A stretch of 64,000 nucleotides of DNA, taken from NCBI RefSeq assembly GCF_035917275.1, contig NZ_CP108508.1, forward strand, positions 3,534,001-3,598,000. The letters are read 5' to 3'. This stretch comes from Streptomyces sp. NBC_01237 (GTDB lineage Bacteria; Actinomycetota; Actinomycetes; Streptomycetales; Streptomycetaceae). The position numbers were made by a program, and so were the translations under genes. This document shows, piece after piece, positions 38,314 through 48,283 of the stretch. Position 1 is the stretch's first letter; the number at the start of each line of letters is the position of its first letter. The notes beneath the pieces are model-generated. The model was not told the DNA's origin. It did no database searches and was given only the letters and a program-made list of their open reading frames with translations.

Positions 38314-38907
38314 ATGACCGCCGAGCACAGTTCCCGCCGGCCGGTGCCGCCCCAGGGCGGCTACACCGTGGACGATCTGTTCACGCTGCCCGATCTCCCG
38401 CCGCACACGGAATTGCTCGACGGGAGCCTGGCCTTTGTGAGTCCACAGCGGATTTTTCACAGCCGCATGATCGACCTGCTGATGTACGGCCTGCGGGCCG
38501 GCGCTCCCCGTGAGGTGAAAGCCGTCCGGGAGATGACCGTTGTCCTCGACCGTCGCAACGGCCCCGAGCCCGACATCTCCATCATTCGCGCCGAGGCCGA
38601 AACCGGGAGCCTGGAGCAGACCTCCTACAACGCCGCCGACGTCCTCCTGGCCGTCGAAGTGGTCTTCCCCGACTCCGAGGCGCGCGACCGTGAGGCGAAG
38701 CCGCAGAAGTACGCCGCAGCAGGCATCCCGAATTTCTGGCTGGTCGAGATGGCCGGGACCGACCGGCACCCGGTCGTGCGGGTCTACGAGCTGGACCCGG
38801 TGACGAAGGCGTATGCGCCGACCGGGATCCACCACGACCGCCTCAAGACCGGCGTCCCGTTCCCCATCGACATCGAGATCACGCCGGACGCGCTGAATCG
38901 GCTCTGA
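38314..38907 (+). CDS. Uma2-family (DUF820) putative endonuclease
   Basis: This 197-aa protein has the Uma2/DUF820 PD-(D/E)xK-like core: ELLDGSLAFVSP, EPDISIIRAE, VEVVFPDSEARDREAKPQKYAAAGIPNFWLVE. These proteins are very abundant in actinomycetes and their role is unknown despite the nuclease-like fold. ATG at 38314 has GGGAGGA just upstream. It is a single gene between tetR and the convergent tam. Confidence 0.85.
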   Translation: MTAEHSSRRPVPPQGGYTVDDLFTLPDLPPHTELLDGSLAFVSPQRIFHSRMIDLLMYGLRAGAPREVKAVREMTVVLDRRNGPEPDISIIRAEAETGSLEQTSYNAADVLLAVEVVFPDSEARDREAKPQKYAAAGIPNFWLVEMAGTDRHPVVRVYELDPVTKAYAPTGIHHDRLKTGVPFPIDIEITPDALNRL

Positions 38908-38932
38908 CACCCGCGCATCGGCCCTCCGCGAG

Positions 38933-39775
38933 TCACCGGCCTCCCTTCCGTGCCACCGCGAAGACGCGGCGGAACGGGAACACCGTGCCGTGCGGGCCCG
39001 GCGGGTACGCGGTGCGGAGCAGGTCGCGGTATTCGGCGAGGAACGCGTCGTGGGCTTCCCTGTCGTCGGCGAGGGCGGTCAGGACCGGACGCAGGGCGGT
39101 GCCCTTGACCCAGTCCAGGACCGGGTCGTCGCCGGGCAGGACCTGGAGGTAGGTGGTCTCCCAGACGTCCGCCTCGCAGCCCAGGTCCTGGAGCCGGGCG
39201 AGGTAGTCGGCGGGCGGGAGGACCGCGGCCGTGCGGTCGCCCACGCCGTGCAGCCGGGGGCGCCAGCGGTCGGATTCGCGGAGGGCGGCGAGCAGGGTGT
39301 GGCTGGGGGCGGTGAAGTTGCCGGGGACCTGGAAGGCGAACGTGCCGCCGGGGGCGAGGGCGTCCAGCCAGACCGGGAAGCGGTCGGCGTGGCCGGGGAG
39401 CCACTGGAGCAGGGCGTTGGAGACGATCAGGCCGTATGTCTCCGTGGGGGTCCAGGTCGCGGCGTCGGCCCGGGTGAAGCCGAGCAGGGGGCCGGCGTGG
39501 GCGGCGGCCCGTTCCAGCATCTGCGGGGAGTTGTCGTAGCCCGTGATGCGGGCCTGCGGCCAGCGGTCGGCGAGGAGCGCGGTGACGTTGCCCGCGCCGC
39601 AGCCGAGGTCGGCGATACGGGGCGCGGGGTGGCCGGGCAGGTCGCCGACGCGGGCCAGGAGGTCGCGGAACGGGCGGGTGCGGTGGTCCGCGTGACGCAG
39701 GTACTGCCGCGGATCCCAGGTGGGCGAAGGTGTGGGGGCGGGGCCGGGGAGGGGCTCCGGGAGGGGTTCGGTCAT
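38933..39775 (-). CDS. tam: trans-aconitate 2-methyltransferase
   Basis: This 280-aa SAM methyltransferase has motif I IADLGCGAGNVT and the WDPRQYLRHADHRTRPFRDLLARV start typical of Tam. It methylates trans-aconitate, a spontaneous isomer that inhibits aconitase. It diverges from a MarR gene in the arrangement of S. coelicolor tam/tamR. ATG at 39775 follows GAGGGG. Confidence 0.92.
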   Translation of the reverse strand: MTEPLPEPLPGPAPTPSPTWDPRQYLRHADHRTRPFRDLLARVGDLPGHPAPRIADLGCGAGNVTALLADRWPQARITGYDNSPQMLERAAAHAGPLLGFTRADAATWTPTETYGLIVSNALLQWLPGHADRFPVWLDALAPGGTFAFQVPGNFTAPSHTLLAALRESDRWRPRLHGVGDRTAAVLPPADYLARLQDLGCEADVWETTYLQVLPGDDPVLDWVKGTALRPVLTALADDREAHDAFLAEYRDLLRTAYPPGPHGTVFPFRRVFAVARKGGR

Positions 39776-39799
39776 GGGAACAGGATCGGCACGCAAGTA

Positions 39800-39827
39800 T
39801 CTTGATGTCAAGACACTTGAATTCAAG
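39800..39827. promoter_or_regulatory. double palindrome, TamR operator
   Basis: Two adjacent palindromes lie between tam and tamR: TCTTGA-TG-TCAAGA (39800-39813) and the perfect CTTGAATTCAAG (39816-39827). Both share TTGA-N2-TCAA. TamR of S. coelicolor is known to bind the tam-tamR gap, so these are the likely sites. Confidence 0.78.
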
Positions 39828-39863
39828 AGACTTCATGTCGACAGACCCTCTACACTGATCGAC

Positions 39864-40361
39864 ATGGAGGACGAGGTCGACCGGCTGGTCGCTGCATGGC
39901 GCCGAGAGCGCCCCGACCTCGACGTGGAACCGCTCGAGGTCCTCAGCCGCGTCTCCCGCCTGGCCCGCCACCTCGACCGGGCCCGCCGGATCGCGTTCTC
40001 CGAGCACCACCTGGAGCCGTGGGAGTTCGACGTCCTCACGTCGCTGCGCCGCGCGGGCGACCCGTATCAGCTCTCCCCCGGCCAGCTGCTGACCCAGACC
40101 CTGGTCACCTCGGGCACGATGACCAACCGCATCGACCGGCTGACCAAGAAGAACCTGGTCGAGCGGCTGCCCGACCCGAGCGACCGCCGCGGCGTGCTCG
40201 TCCGGCTGACCGCCGAGGGCCGTGACAAGGCCGACCAGTCGCTGGCCGGACTGCTCGCCCAGGAACGCGCCATCCTCGGCGAGCTCTCTCGCCACCAGCG
40301 GGGCGAACTGGCCGGACTGCTACGCCAGTTGACCGCCCCGTTCGACAACATCCCGGGCTAG
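39864..40361 (+). CDS. tamR: MarR-family regulator TamR
   Basis: This 165-aa MarR protein has the wing motif LVERLPDPSDRRGVLVRLTAEG and recognition helix region GTMTNRIDRLTKKNL. In S. coelicolor TamR responds to citrate, aconitate and isocitrate and links oxidative damage of aconitase to derepression of tam and aconitase. The ATG is at 39864. Its 3' end overlaps the convergent NarL-type gene by 42 nt. Confidence 0.9.
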   Translation: MEDEVDRLVAAWRRERPDLDVEPLEVLSRVSRLARHLDRARRIAFSEHHLEPWEFDVLTSLRRAGDPYQLSPGQLLTQTLVTSGTMTNRIDRLTKKNLVERLPDPSDRRGVLVRLTAEGRDKADQSLAGLLAQERAILGELSRHQRGELAGLLRQLTAPFDNIPG

Positions 40362-41135
40362 GGCGACAGGCCCACCGGTCAGTTCGGCGACGTTCCCGGA
40401 CAGCTCGGCGGGGCCCACCCCGGCCCGTCTGGCCAGCGCCACGGCGGCCAGCGTCGAGTGCACGCCCAGCTTCCCCAGCACGTTCTGCATATGGGTACGC
40501 ACCGTGTGCGGGGACAGGAACAGCCGCTCGGCGACCGCCTTGCGGCCCAGCCCCGCCACCATGCAGCGCAGCACCTCCCGCTCGCGCGGGGTCAGCGACT
40601 CCACCAGCCGTTCGCTCTCGGTACGGTGCTTGCGCGCCGCGGTCAGCTCCCGCAGGACACCGGTCAGCAGGGCGGGCGGCAGATGCGTCTCGTCGCGCAG
40701 CACGCCCCGTATCACCGCGAGCAGCCGCTGCAACGAGCAGTCCTTGGCCACCCAGCCCGAGGCCCCGGCCTGGAGCGCCCGCGCCGCCCGGCGGGGGTCG
40801 TCCCGCTCGGCGAGCACCACCGTACGGACCGACGGCCGGCCCGCACGGACCCCGGCGACCAGCGAGATGCCGTCGACCGGACCGTTCTCCCCGTGCTGCG
40901 GTACGGGGACGGGACGGGCTCCGTCCGTGGCCAGGATGCCCAGCTCGGCATCGATCAGCATCACGTCGTAGCAGTGCCCCTCGGCCGCCGCGCGGTCCAG
41001 GCAGCGCAGCGCGGCCGGACCGCTGCCGGCCGCCGCCACATCGACGTCCGGTTCGGCCGCGAGCGCGGCGGCGAGCGATTCGGCGAAGATACGGTGATCG
41101 TCGACCACGAGAACCCGGATTCGCGCCACAGACAT
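40320..41135 (-). CDS. orphan NarL/LuxR-type response regulator
   Basis: This 271-aa protein has an N-terminal receiver (VDDH acidic pair, phospho-Asp in VMLID, Lys in WVAKD) and a C-terminal LuxR helix-turn-helix (LTPREREVLRCMVAGLGRKAVAERLFLSPHTVRTHMQNVLGKLGV). An insert of about 25 residues follows the phospho-Asp (ATDGARPVPVPQHGENG). No kinase gene is adjacent. The ATG is at 41135. Confidence 0.88.
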   Translation of the reverse strand: MSVARIRVLVVDDHRIFAESLAAALAAEPDVDVAAAGSGPAALRCLDRAAAEGHCYDVMLIDAELGILATDGARPVPVPQHGENGPVDGISLVAGVRAGRPSVRTVVLAERDDPRRAARALQAGASGWVAKDCSLQRLLAVIRGVLRDETHLPPALLTGVLRELTAARKHRTESERLVESLTPREREVLRCMVAGLGRKAVAERLFLSPHTVRTHMQNVLGKLGVHSTLAAVALARRAGVGPAELSGNVAELTGGPVALARDVVERGGQLA

Positions 41136-41374
41136 CCCTTTCGGCCGGGACGGGCCGGTACGGGTACGACACCCGGATCATCGAGGTGGTGGTCCACAGC
41201 CCCACGGCCGCCGCCGTGTGCCGACTGCCACCCCACCCGGGCGTCGTACCCGACTGTCTCGCCCCCTGAATCGACACCGGCCCCCACCGGTGCTGAGCAT
41301 CAGCGTACGGGCGGGGGCCGACGGGGGAAGGTAATTCGCGGAACTGGTTGCCTACGGTGTTTAGGGTGTGCTGC

Positions 41375-41851
41375 ATGTTCCGTCTTGAGACAGAAGTAGA
41401 CAGAGAACGTCGCATTCTGCTGAGCGGGCGTCTGCGGGACGACAACAGAGCCGACTCACCGGAACTGCGCGCACTGCTCTCCACCTCCGCCGAGCACGAA
41501 GTCCCCCTGGAGGTATGGGTACTGGACGAGCGGGGCGGGATCGTCGGCGGTCTGACCGGGCGGACCTGGGCGTACTGGCTCCATGTGGAGATGCTCTGGG
41601 TCGAGGCCACTCACCGCGGCATCGGCCTCGGTTCACGGCTGCTCGCCGAGGCCGAACGGGTGGCCCGCACGGAACGGGCCTGCACCGCCTCCCGGCTGGA
41701 GACCTGGGACTTCCAGGCCCCCGGCTTCTACCGGAGACACGGGTACGAGGAGGCCGGGCGGGTCGACAACTACCCGCCCGGCGTCACCGAGTTCATCCTG
41801 ACGAAGCGACTCGCACGAGCCGCCGGGCGCCCGCCGACGGCACCGCGGTGA
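41375..41851 (+). CDS. GNAT-family N-acetyltransferase
   Basis: This 158-aa protein has the acetyl-CoA loop of the GNAT fold (motif A: RGIGLGSRLLAEAE) and the C-terminal DFQAPGFYRRHGYEEAGR. The substrate is unknown. ATG at 41375 is chosen over 41348. Its last 59 nt overlap the convergent galK 3' end, so one of the two C-termini may be mis-extended; both stops are the first in frame. Confidence 0.82.
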   Translation: MFRLETEVDRERRILLSGRLRDDNRADSPELRALLSTSAEHEVPLEVWVLDERGGIVGGLTGRTWAYWLHVEMLWVEATHRGIGLGSRLLAEAERVARTERACTASRLETWDFQAPGFYRRHGYEEAGRVDNYPPGVTEFILTKRLARAAGRPPTAPR

Positions 41852-43037
41852 AGACACCGGGAGCGGCGTAACCGGCCGAAGCGAACTCCTCCCGAACGGA
41901 GTTGGTCACCGTGTCGGCCCGCTCCCGGTCCACCAGCACGATCGCCGAGCCGCCGAAGCCGCCGCCGGTCATCCTGGCGCCGAGCGCCCCGGCCGCGTTC
42001 GCCGCCGAGACCACCAGGTCCAGTTCCGGGCAGGAGACCCGCAGGTCGTCCCGGAGCGAGTCGTGGCCCGCGTCGAGGACCGGGCCGACGGCGGGTACGT
42101 CGCCCGCGTCGAGCAGGGCGATGACCTGCTCGACACGCCGGTTGTCGCCGACCACATGGCGTACGCAGCGCACGACGGACTCGTCCGCCCCGGCCGCGGC
42201 CAGGGTGTCGAGCGCGGCGCCGAGACCGTCGTACGGGAGATCGCGCAGGGTGCGTATGCCGAGGAGCCGAGCACCCTCCTCGCAGGCCGCGCGGCGCTCG
42301 GCGTAGGCGCCGTCGCCGAGCGCGTGCTTGACCCGGGTGTCGACGACCAGCAGGGTCAGCCCCTGGGCTGCCAGGTCGAAGGGGACCTGACGCCGGCCGA
42401 GGTCGCGGGTGTCCAGATACAGGGCGTGGCCCTCGGTGCAGCAGGCGGAGGCCATCTGGTCCATGACCCCGCAGGGCACACCGACGAACGCGTTCTCGGC
42501 GCGCTGGCCGAGCACCGCGAGCTCGGAGGCGGTCAGGCCGAGCTCGAACAGGTCGTTCAGGGCGAACGCGGTGACCACTTCCAGGGCGGCGGACGAGGAG
42601 AGCCCGGCGCCGGTGGGGACGGTGGAGGTCAGCTGGATGTCCGCGCCGGTGATCCGGTGGCCCGCCTCGCGCAGCGCCCAGACCACGCCTGCCGGGTAGG
42701 CGGCCCAGCCGTGGCCCGCGTGCGGGGCCAGCTCGTCGACGCGGAGCTGGACGACGCCGCCGGGGACGTCGGTGGAGTGCAGCCGCAGCTCGCCGTCGGT
42801 CCGCCGCGCGACGGCCGCGCGCGCGGTGTGCGGGAGCGCGAGCGGCATCACGAAGCCGTCGTTGAAGTCGGTGTACTCACCGATCAGATTCACCCGCCCG
42901 GGTGCCGCCCAGACCCCTTCGGGCGCGGTCCCGTACAGCTCGGTGAAGCCGGCGATCAGCTCGGCGTTGTCGGCCTCGGCGGCGGTCACGGCTTCGGCGG
43001 CGGCCTGCGCGGCGGCCTCGGTGGTGGCTTCCGTCAT
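41793..43037 (-). CDS. galK: galactokinase
   Basis: This 414-aa GHMP kinase phosphorylates galactose at C1. Motifs: [22 protein letters not shown] loop [14 protein letters not shown] and C-terminal MTGGGFGG. The N-terminus carries about 25 extra Ala/Glu-rich residues compared with E. coli GalK. It is the last gene of the galTEK operon and overlaps galE by 4 nt. Confidence 0.96.
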   Translation of the reverse strand: MTEATTEAAAQAAAEAVTAAEADNAELIAGFTELYGTAPEGVWAAPGRVNLIGEYTDFNDGFVMPLALPHTARAAVARRTDGELRLHSTDVPGGVVQLRVDELAPHAGHGWAAYPAGVVWALREAGHRITGADIQLTSTVPTGAGLSSSAALEVVTAFALNDLFELGLTASELAVLGQRAENAFVGVPCGVMDQMASACCTEGHALYLDTRDLGRRQVPFDLAAQGLTLLVVDTRVKHALGDGAYAERRAACEEGARLLGIRTLRDLPYDGLGAALDTLAAAGADESVVRCVRHVVGDNRRVEQVIALLDAGDVPAVGPVLDAGHDSLRDDLRVSCPELDLVVSAANAAGALGARMTGGGFGGSAIVLVDRERADTVTNSVREEFASAGYAAPGVFTAVPSAGARRLVRVASSG

Positions 43038-44014
43038 GGGGTGGTGGGCTCCTCTCGGCGGGCGAACGCCCAGGCGTCGGCGATGATTCCGGCCAGGCCG
43101 GCGCGGGACGGCTGCCAGCCGAGGCGCTCCCTGGCGGCGGAGGCGGAGGCGACGAGCACGGCCGGGTCACCGGCGCGGCGCGGGGCCGCGGTCTCGGGGA
43201 CGGGGTGGCCGGTGACCTGCCGGACGGTCTCGATGACCTCGCGCACCGAGAATCCGTTGCCGTTGCCGAGGTTGCAGATCAGGTGCTCGCCGGTGGTGGC
43301 CGCGCCGAGCGCCAGGAGATGGGCCTCGGCGAGGTCGGCGACATGGATGTAGTCACGGACGCAGGTGCCGTCCGGGGTCGGGTAGTCGTCGCCGTAGACG
43401 GAGATCGACTCGCGCTGCCCCAGGGCGACCTGGAGCACCAGCGGGATCAGATGCGACTCGGGGGCGTGGCGTTCCCCGCAACTGCCGTACGCGCCCGCCA
43501 CGTTGAAGTAGCGGAGCGAGACGGCGGCCAGGCCGTGCGCGGCCGCCTCGCCGCTGATCATGTGGTCGACGGCGAGCTTGGAGGCACCGTACGGGCTGGT
43601 GGGCGCGGTCGGGTCGGACTCCGTGATCGGGCTGGAGACCGGCTCGCCGTAGGTGGCCGCGGTGGAGGAGAAGACGAGGGTCCGCACTCCGGCGTCGCGC
43701 ATCGCGGCGAGCAGGGCGAGGGTGCCGCCGACGTTGTTGACCCAGTACTTCTCCGGGTCGACGACGGACTCGCCGACCTGGGAGTACGCGGCGAAGTGCA
43801 GCACCCCGTCGTAGTCGGGGTTCAGCCACTTGGCCGCGTCCTGGATGCGGCCCTCGATGAATTCGGCCCCGTCCGGGACCCCCTCCCGGAACCCGGTGGA
43901 CAGGTCGTCGAGGACGGTCACCGCGTGCCCGGCCTCCAGGAGGTGCGCGGCGACCACGCTGCCGACATATCCCGCGCCACCGGTCACCAGGTACTTCTTC
44001 TGGGGGTTGCTCAC
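43034..44014 (-). CDS. galE: UDP-glucose 4-epimerase
   Basis: This 326-aa SDR enzyme interconverts UDP-Gal and UDP-Glc. NAD loop [10 protein letters not shown] at the N-terminus, catalytic [11 protein letters not shown] (Tyr-x-x-x-Lys) near residue 150, and a C-terminal substrate domain. It is coupled to galT and galK by 4-nt overlaps on both sides. Confidence 0.96.
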   Translation of the reverse strand: MSNPQKKYLVTGGAGYVGSVVAAHLLEAGHAVTVLDDLSTGFREGVPDGAEFIEGRIQDAAKWLNPDYDGVLHFAAYSQVGESVVDPEKYWVNNVGGTLALLAAMRDAGVRTLVFSSTAATYGEPVSSPITESDPTAPTSPYGASKLAVDHMISGEAAAHGLAAVSLRYFNVAGAYGSCGERHAPESHLIPLVLQVALGQRESISVYGDDYPTPDGTCVRDYIHVADLAEAHLLALGAATTGEHLICNLGNGNGFSVREVIETVRQVTGHPVPETAAPRRAGDPAVLVASASAARERLGWQPSRAGLAGIIADAWAFARREEPTTP

Positions 44015-45054
44015 TCGCTCGCTACCTCTCGCAGTCGCTGGGCCGCGGCTTCCGGCGGCACGTCGTTGATGAACACACTCATGCCGGACTCGGAACCCGC
44101 GAGGAACTTCAGCTTGCCGGAGGTACGTCGAATGGTGAAAAGCTCCAGATGGAGCCCGAAGTCCTCCCGGCCGTCGACCCCGAACGGCGCCTGGTGCCAG
44201 GCGGAGATGTACGGGGTCGGCGGTTCGCCGGGGCCGAAGATCCGGTCGAATCGCCTCAAGAGTTCCAGGTAGATCTGTGGGAACTCTGTGCGGGCTGCCG
44301 CGTCCAGCTCGCGGAGGTCGGGGACACGGCGGCGCGGGTGGAGGTGGACCTCGTACGGCCAGTGCGCGGCGTACGGCACGAAGGCGACCCAGTGCTCACC
44401 GCTGAGCACGATGCGCGAGCCGTCCGCCTCCTCACGGGCCACGACGTCATCGAAGAGGTTGCGGCCGGTCTCCTCGCGGTGCCGGTGCGCGGAGCTCAGC
44501 ATCAGCTGGGTGCGGGGGGTGACGAAGGGGTAGCCGTAGATCTGGCCGTGCGGGTGGCCGAGGGTCACCCCGATCTCGGCGCCGCGGTTCTCGAAGCAGA
44601 AGACCTGGGTGACCTGGTCCAGCTCGGCGAGGGCGGCGGTGCGGTCGGTCCAGGCCGCGAGGACCAGGGCGGCCTGCTCCTCGGTGAGGTCGGCGAAGGA
44701 CAGCCGGTGGTCGGAGGTGAAGCAGACGACCTCGCAGCGGCCGGAGTCACCGGCGAGGGAGGGGAAACGGTTCTCGAAGACGGCGACGTCGTAGTGGTCG
44801 TCGGGGATCTCGCTGAGCCGTCCGTCCCGCGAGGGGCACAGCGGGCACTCGTCCGCGGGCGGGTGGTACGTACGCCCCTGGCGGTGCGAGGCGATGGCCA
44901 CCGAGTCGCCGAGGAGCGGGTCGCGGCGGATACGGGACGAGGTCGCGACCGGGTCGAGGGGGCGGCGGTCGACGGCGTCGCGGACGGTGTCGTCCGCGGC
45001 GTCGTAATAGATCAGCTCACGGCCGTCGGCGAGGGTCGTAACCGTTTTCTTCAC
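44011..45054 (-). CDS. galT: galactose-1-phosphate uridylyltransferase
   Basis: This 347-aa enzyme transfers UMP to Gal-1-P. It has the zinc pair CPLC, the catalytic [11 protein letters not shown] (His-x-His) and a second HIT half. GTG at 45054 with GGAGG 6 nt upstream is preferred over 45081, which would begin inside the operator region. It is the first gene of galTEK, as in S. lividans. Confidence 0.95.
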   Translation of the reverse strand: MKKTVTTLADGRELIYYDAADDTVRDAVDRRPLDPVATSSRIRRDPLLGDSVAIASHRQGRTYHPPADECPLCPSRDGRLSEIPDDHYDVAVFENRFPSLAGDSGRCEVVCFTSDHRLSFADLTEEQAALVLAAWTDRTAALAELDQVTQVFCFENRGAEIGVTLGHPHGQIYGYPFVTPRTQLMLSSAHRHREETGRNLFDDVVAREEADGSRIVLSGEHWVAFVPYAAHWPYEVHLHPRRRVPDLRELDAAARTEFPQIYLELLRRFDRIFGPGEPPTPYISAWHQAPFGVDGREDFGLHLELFTIRRTSGKLKFLAGSESGMSVFINDVPPEAAAQRLREVASE

Positions 45055-45067
45055 CAGGTTCCTCCAA

Positions 45068-45092
45068 ACATAACCACACATAATTAATCACA
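45068..45092 (-). promoter_or_regulatory. putative gal operon operator (TGTGAT-like hexamers)
   Basis: Just upstream of galT on the coding strand are TGTGAT (45087-45092) and TGTGTG (45075-45080) spaced by one turn, then TTATGT (45068-45073), in a locally AT-rich stretch. Direct TGTGAT hexamers are described for the galactose-inducible galP1 promoter of S. lividans (recalled, not checked). Confidence 0.45.
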
Positions 45093-45307
45093 AGCAAACA
45101 TGCCCGTCAATGATGTGGCGTCCGGACGGCGACCGGGAGCAGGGCGGCCAGGAGTCGGGAGCGAGGTAGCCAGGAAGAAGGCGGCGGCAAGGTGGCGGCA
45201 GGACGGCAGGGTACGGGAGAGCCTGGCGAGGAGGTGGGCCGGGCGCGCGACCGGACTCGATCACAAACCAACAGGGAGCCCCAAGGATCGCCCCGGCCGG
45301 GGCGGAT

Positions 45308-46006
45308 TCAGCCGAGGGTGCCCGGCCCCCGCGGCGCGCCCTCGGCCGCCCGGTCCAGCAGCCCCGTACGGGCAGCGAGGGCCGCGGCCTCCAGCCGCGA
45401 GCCCACACCGAGCTTCATCAGCACCCGCTGCACATGCGTACGCGCGGTGCTCGACGCGATCCCCATCCCGACGGCGATCAGCCGGGTGTCCTCGCCCTCC
45501 GCGACCCGGACCAGCACCTCGGCCTCCCGCGGCGTGAGCATCTGCAGCAGCCGGCGGCCCTCGTCGTCCGGCTGGACCGCCGGATTGAGCAGCTCGGCGA
45601 AGGCGGACCTGAGCAGCTGCGGCGCGATGGCGCTCTCTCCCGCACGGGCCTTGACCATGGCCCGTTCCACGCCCTCGATCCGCTCGTCGTGCCGCACATA
45701 GCCGACGGCCCCGGCGGCGAAGGCGGCCGCGATCCCGCGTGGACTCGGCACCGGCCCCAGCACCACCACCGCCACCTGCGGGCGCTCCCGCCCGATCCGC
45801 GCGATCGGGTCGAAGGCGCCCGGCTCGGCGGGGGACGCCGTGCCGAAGAGACAGACCTCCGGGACTCTGCTGACCACCAGTTCCGCCGCACCGGACGTCG
45901 GCGCGGCCGCCGCGAGCACCCGGTGCCCGCGCAGTTTCAGCGCCGAGGCGAGTGCCTCGGCGAGCAGTCGGTGGTCATCGACCACCATGAGCCGCACGCC
46001 GCCCAT
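45308..46006 (-). CDS. orphan LuxR-type regulator with degenerate receiver
   Basis: This 232-aa protein has the receiver fold start VDDHRLLAEAL, but where the phospho-Asp should lie the sequence reads VCLFGTASP; the switch Thr/Ser position reads VVVLGPV and the usual Lys reads VRHDE. The LuxR helix-turn-helix is intact (LTPREAEVLVRVAEGED...IASSTARTHVQRVLMKLGV). It probably acts without phosphorylation or binds a small molecule. ATG at 46006 chosen over TTG at 46021. No kinase adjacent. Confidence 0.85.
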   Translation of the reverse strand: MGGVRLMVVDDHRLLAEALASALKLRGHRVLAAAAPTSGAAELVVSRVPEVCLFGTASPAEPGAFDPIARIGRERPQVAVVVLGPVPSPRGIAAAFAAGAVGYVRHDERIEGVERAMVKARAGESAIAPQLLRSAFAELLNPAVQPDDEGRRLLQMLTPREAEVLVRVAEGEDTRLIAVGMGIASSTARTHVQRVLMKLGVGSRLEAAALAARTGLLDRAAEGAPRGPGTLG

Positions 46007-46171
46007 CGAACACGCCCCCAAGTCCCCCTGTGTGCCCCGGCCCGTCCGCCCCGGCCCGTCCGCCCCGGCAAGCTACCCGCTTGTTCGAGGTTGCGCACCT
46101 TACCCGCCGCACACCCCCCAGAATGCCGAATTCTGCTTTGTTCAGGGCCACTTGAGAGGCGGAAAACGATC

Positions 46172-46204
46172 GGCCCTGCCGGTCGGTGATCGGCCGGCAG
46201 GGCC
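46172..46204 (-). terminator. hairpin after PQQ-propeller gene 1
   Basis: An 11-bp perfect stem (GGCCCTGCCGG and complement) with an 11-nt loop, 68 bp beyond the stop at 46273. Confidence 0.75.
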
Positions 46205-46272
46205 TTGGCGCACGCCCGTACGCACGGGTCGGCGGATGAGCGGTCAGCTGCTGAGCGAACAGCCGAGGGTGA

Positions 46273-48198
46273 TCAACCGGTGGAGAAACTGACCACCAGG
46301 TACTGCTTGTCGTCCAGCGAGCTCTCGCGCGGCTCGCTGATCATCACCTCGGACATGTACAGCCGCCCCTGGGAGTACATGATCTCGGCGTAGTCCCCGG
46401 AGAAGCTGGTCTCCGCGTCGCGGACCGCCTCCTCGCCCGGGTTCTCCATCAGCAGCGTCTGCTTGAAGGTGGAGCCGTTGATGGAGACGATCTGGCCGCC
46501 CTTGTCGTACGGGGGCTGCTTGTACGCGATGACGTTGGTGCCGTCCATCCGCAGCGGGGTCAGCGTGTAGCGGTCGCCCGCGTCCGCCTTGCCGCCGACG
46601 ATCTTTCCGGTGGTCAGGTCGAAGGCGACGATCTCGTTGGTGTCGCCGTAGTCGCCGCCGCCCTCGTGTTCCTCGGTCGGCAGGTAGAGCCGGTTGTTGC
46701 CGACCGCCAGGTGCTGGCACTGCTCGACCTCGGTGGAGCCGCAGCGCGCCGCGTACTTGTCCCCGTCGGCCGAGATCCGCACGATCAGCTTGCCGGTGGC
46801 CGCGTCGATCGAGAAGAAGTCCGAGATGCTGCTGCCGTCACCGGCGGTGTCGCCGACATCGGCCGCGACGACCAGCGGCTTGGTGGAGACGATGCTCGCG
46901 TACTCGACGCCGGAGGGCATCTTGAACGAGGAGATCGGCGCGCCGGTGGCCGGGTTCAGGGCCTGGATGGTGAGCTGCGGCTGGTCGTACGTGCCGCACA
47001 TGCGGACCACGGCGAGGGCCTCGCCGCCGCCGTATCCCTTGTCGTAGCAGCCGTCGGTGCTGACCTTCGGCTTCCACAGCTCGGCGCCCGTGGTGAGGTT
47101 GAAGGCCGCGCCGCCGCTGGTGCCGCCCGCGGCGACCGTGGTGCCGCTGAGCGTGACCTCGTCGAACCTGATCGGCTCGTCGCCGTTGCTGGCGGCGGTG
47201 ACCGACTTGCTCCACAGCAGCTTGCCGGTGGCCAGGTCGAGCGCGCCGACCTGGTTGCACGGCTGGTACTTCTTCGCCTTGGTCGGCTTGCCCGCCTCGA
47301 ACGTGATCGCCGTCTTGAAGTCCTTGCTCATGTGCCGGGAGGCGGCGCAGAGCTGACCGGGCAGCGGGATGGACCAGAGCTTGGTGCCCTTGGCCGGGTC
47401 GTAGCCGACGATCTCGTTCACGCCGGTCTTCACGTACGCCTTGTCGGTGAGCCAGGAGCCCGCGACCGCGGTGACGTCCGTGACCTTCGGCTGCGGAAGC
47501 TGGAATCCGACCTTGGACTTGGTGTTGGCGGGCGCCTTCTCGTCGCCGCCGGCGAGCCCGTCGCCCTCGGCGCCCTTGTCCTCGCCGCCGGTGGTGCCGG
47601 TGGAGGCCGCCTCGGTGCCGCCGTCCTTGTCGTCATCGCCGCCGGAGGCGTAGATGATGCCGCCGCCGATGATCAGCACCACGGCGACGGCCGCGGCGAC
47701 GATGATCTGCATCTGGGTGGTGAACTTCTTGCCGCCGTTCCCGCCCGGCTCCGGGACCAGGTACTGCGGCTGCATCGGCTGGGTCGGGTAGCCGTACCCC
47801 TGCTGCGGAGGCATGCCGGGCTGCCCGGACGACGGTCCCTGCGGATAGCCGTAGCCGCCCTGCGGTCCGTTGGGGTAGCCGTACCCGTTGGGCTGCGGCG
47901 CGGGCGGGGGGACATAGCCGCCCGCGGCCGGGGCGGTGGGGTAGCCGTAGCCACCGGCGGGCGGGGCGGCCGGATAGCCGTAGCCGTCGGCGGGCGGGGT
48001 GGGCGGGCTCCCGTAGCCCCCGGCGGGCGGGGTCGGCGGGCTCCCGTAACCGCCGGCGGGCGCGGTCGGCGGCTGCTGCTTGCCGAAGGCGTCCGACGGC
48101 GGTGGGGTCGGGTCGCCGAACCCACCGGGCGGCGGGTCCTGGGGGGCGCCGAATCCGCCGGAGGACGGCTCGTTCGGCGGCTGGGGCGGCTGCGTCAT
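46273..48198 (-). CDS. membrane-anchored PQQ-like beta-propeller protein, paralogue 1
   Basis: This 641-aa protein has a cytoplasmic Pro/Gly/Tyr-rich tail with repeats of PPAGGYG[SY]P (about residues 45-95), one membrane helix (about 165-185) and an extracytoplasmic PQQ-like propeller (about 230-640) with repeated DLATGKLLW, NLTTGAELW, DAATGKLIV and DLTTGKIVG blades. Such proteins bind or scaffold envelope partners; no redox quinone role is implied. ATG at 48198. It is a paralogue of the next gene upstream, 85 bp away. Confidence 0.85.
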   Translation of the reverse strand: MTQPPQPPNEPSSGGFGAPQDPPPGGFGDPTPPPSDAFGKQQPPTAPAGGYGSPPTPPAGGYGSPPTPPADGYGYPAAPPAGGYGYPTAPAAGGYVPPPAPQPNGYGYPNGPQGGYGYPQGPSSGQPGMPPQQGYGYPTQPMQPQYLVPEPGGNGGKKFTTQMQIIVAAAVAVVLIIGGGIIYASGGDDDKDGGTEAASTGTTGGEDKGAEGDGLAGGDEKAPANTKSKVGFQLPQPKVTDVTAVAGSWLTDKAYVKTGVNEIVGYDPAKGTKLWSIPLPGQLCAASRHMSKDFKTAITFEAGKPTKAKKYQPCNQVGALDLATGKLLWSKSVTAASNGDEPIRFDEVTLSGTTVAAGGTSGGAAFNLTTGAELWKPKVSTDGCYDKGYGGGEALAVVRMCGTYDQPQLTIQALNPATGAPISSFKMPSGVEYASIVSTKPLVVAADVGDTAGDGSSISDFFSIDAATGKLIVRISADGDKYAARCGSTEVEQCQHLAVGNNRLYLPTEEHEGGGDYGDTNEIVAFDLTTGKIVGGKADAGDRYTLTPLRMDGTNVIAYKQPPYDKGGQIVSINGSTFKQTLLMENPGEEAVRDAETSFSGDYAEIMYSQGRLYMSEVMISEPRESSLDDKQYLVVSFSTG

Positions 48199-48283
48199 GG
48201 CGTACGTACCTCAGGAGAAGGGGGTGTGTGGGGTCGGGGCCGGTGGCTTTCGGCCGTGTTCCGTGGGGTGCCGTCGTGAACCG

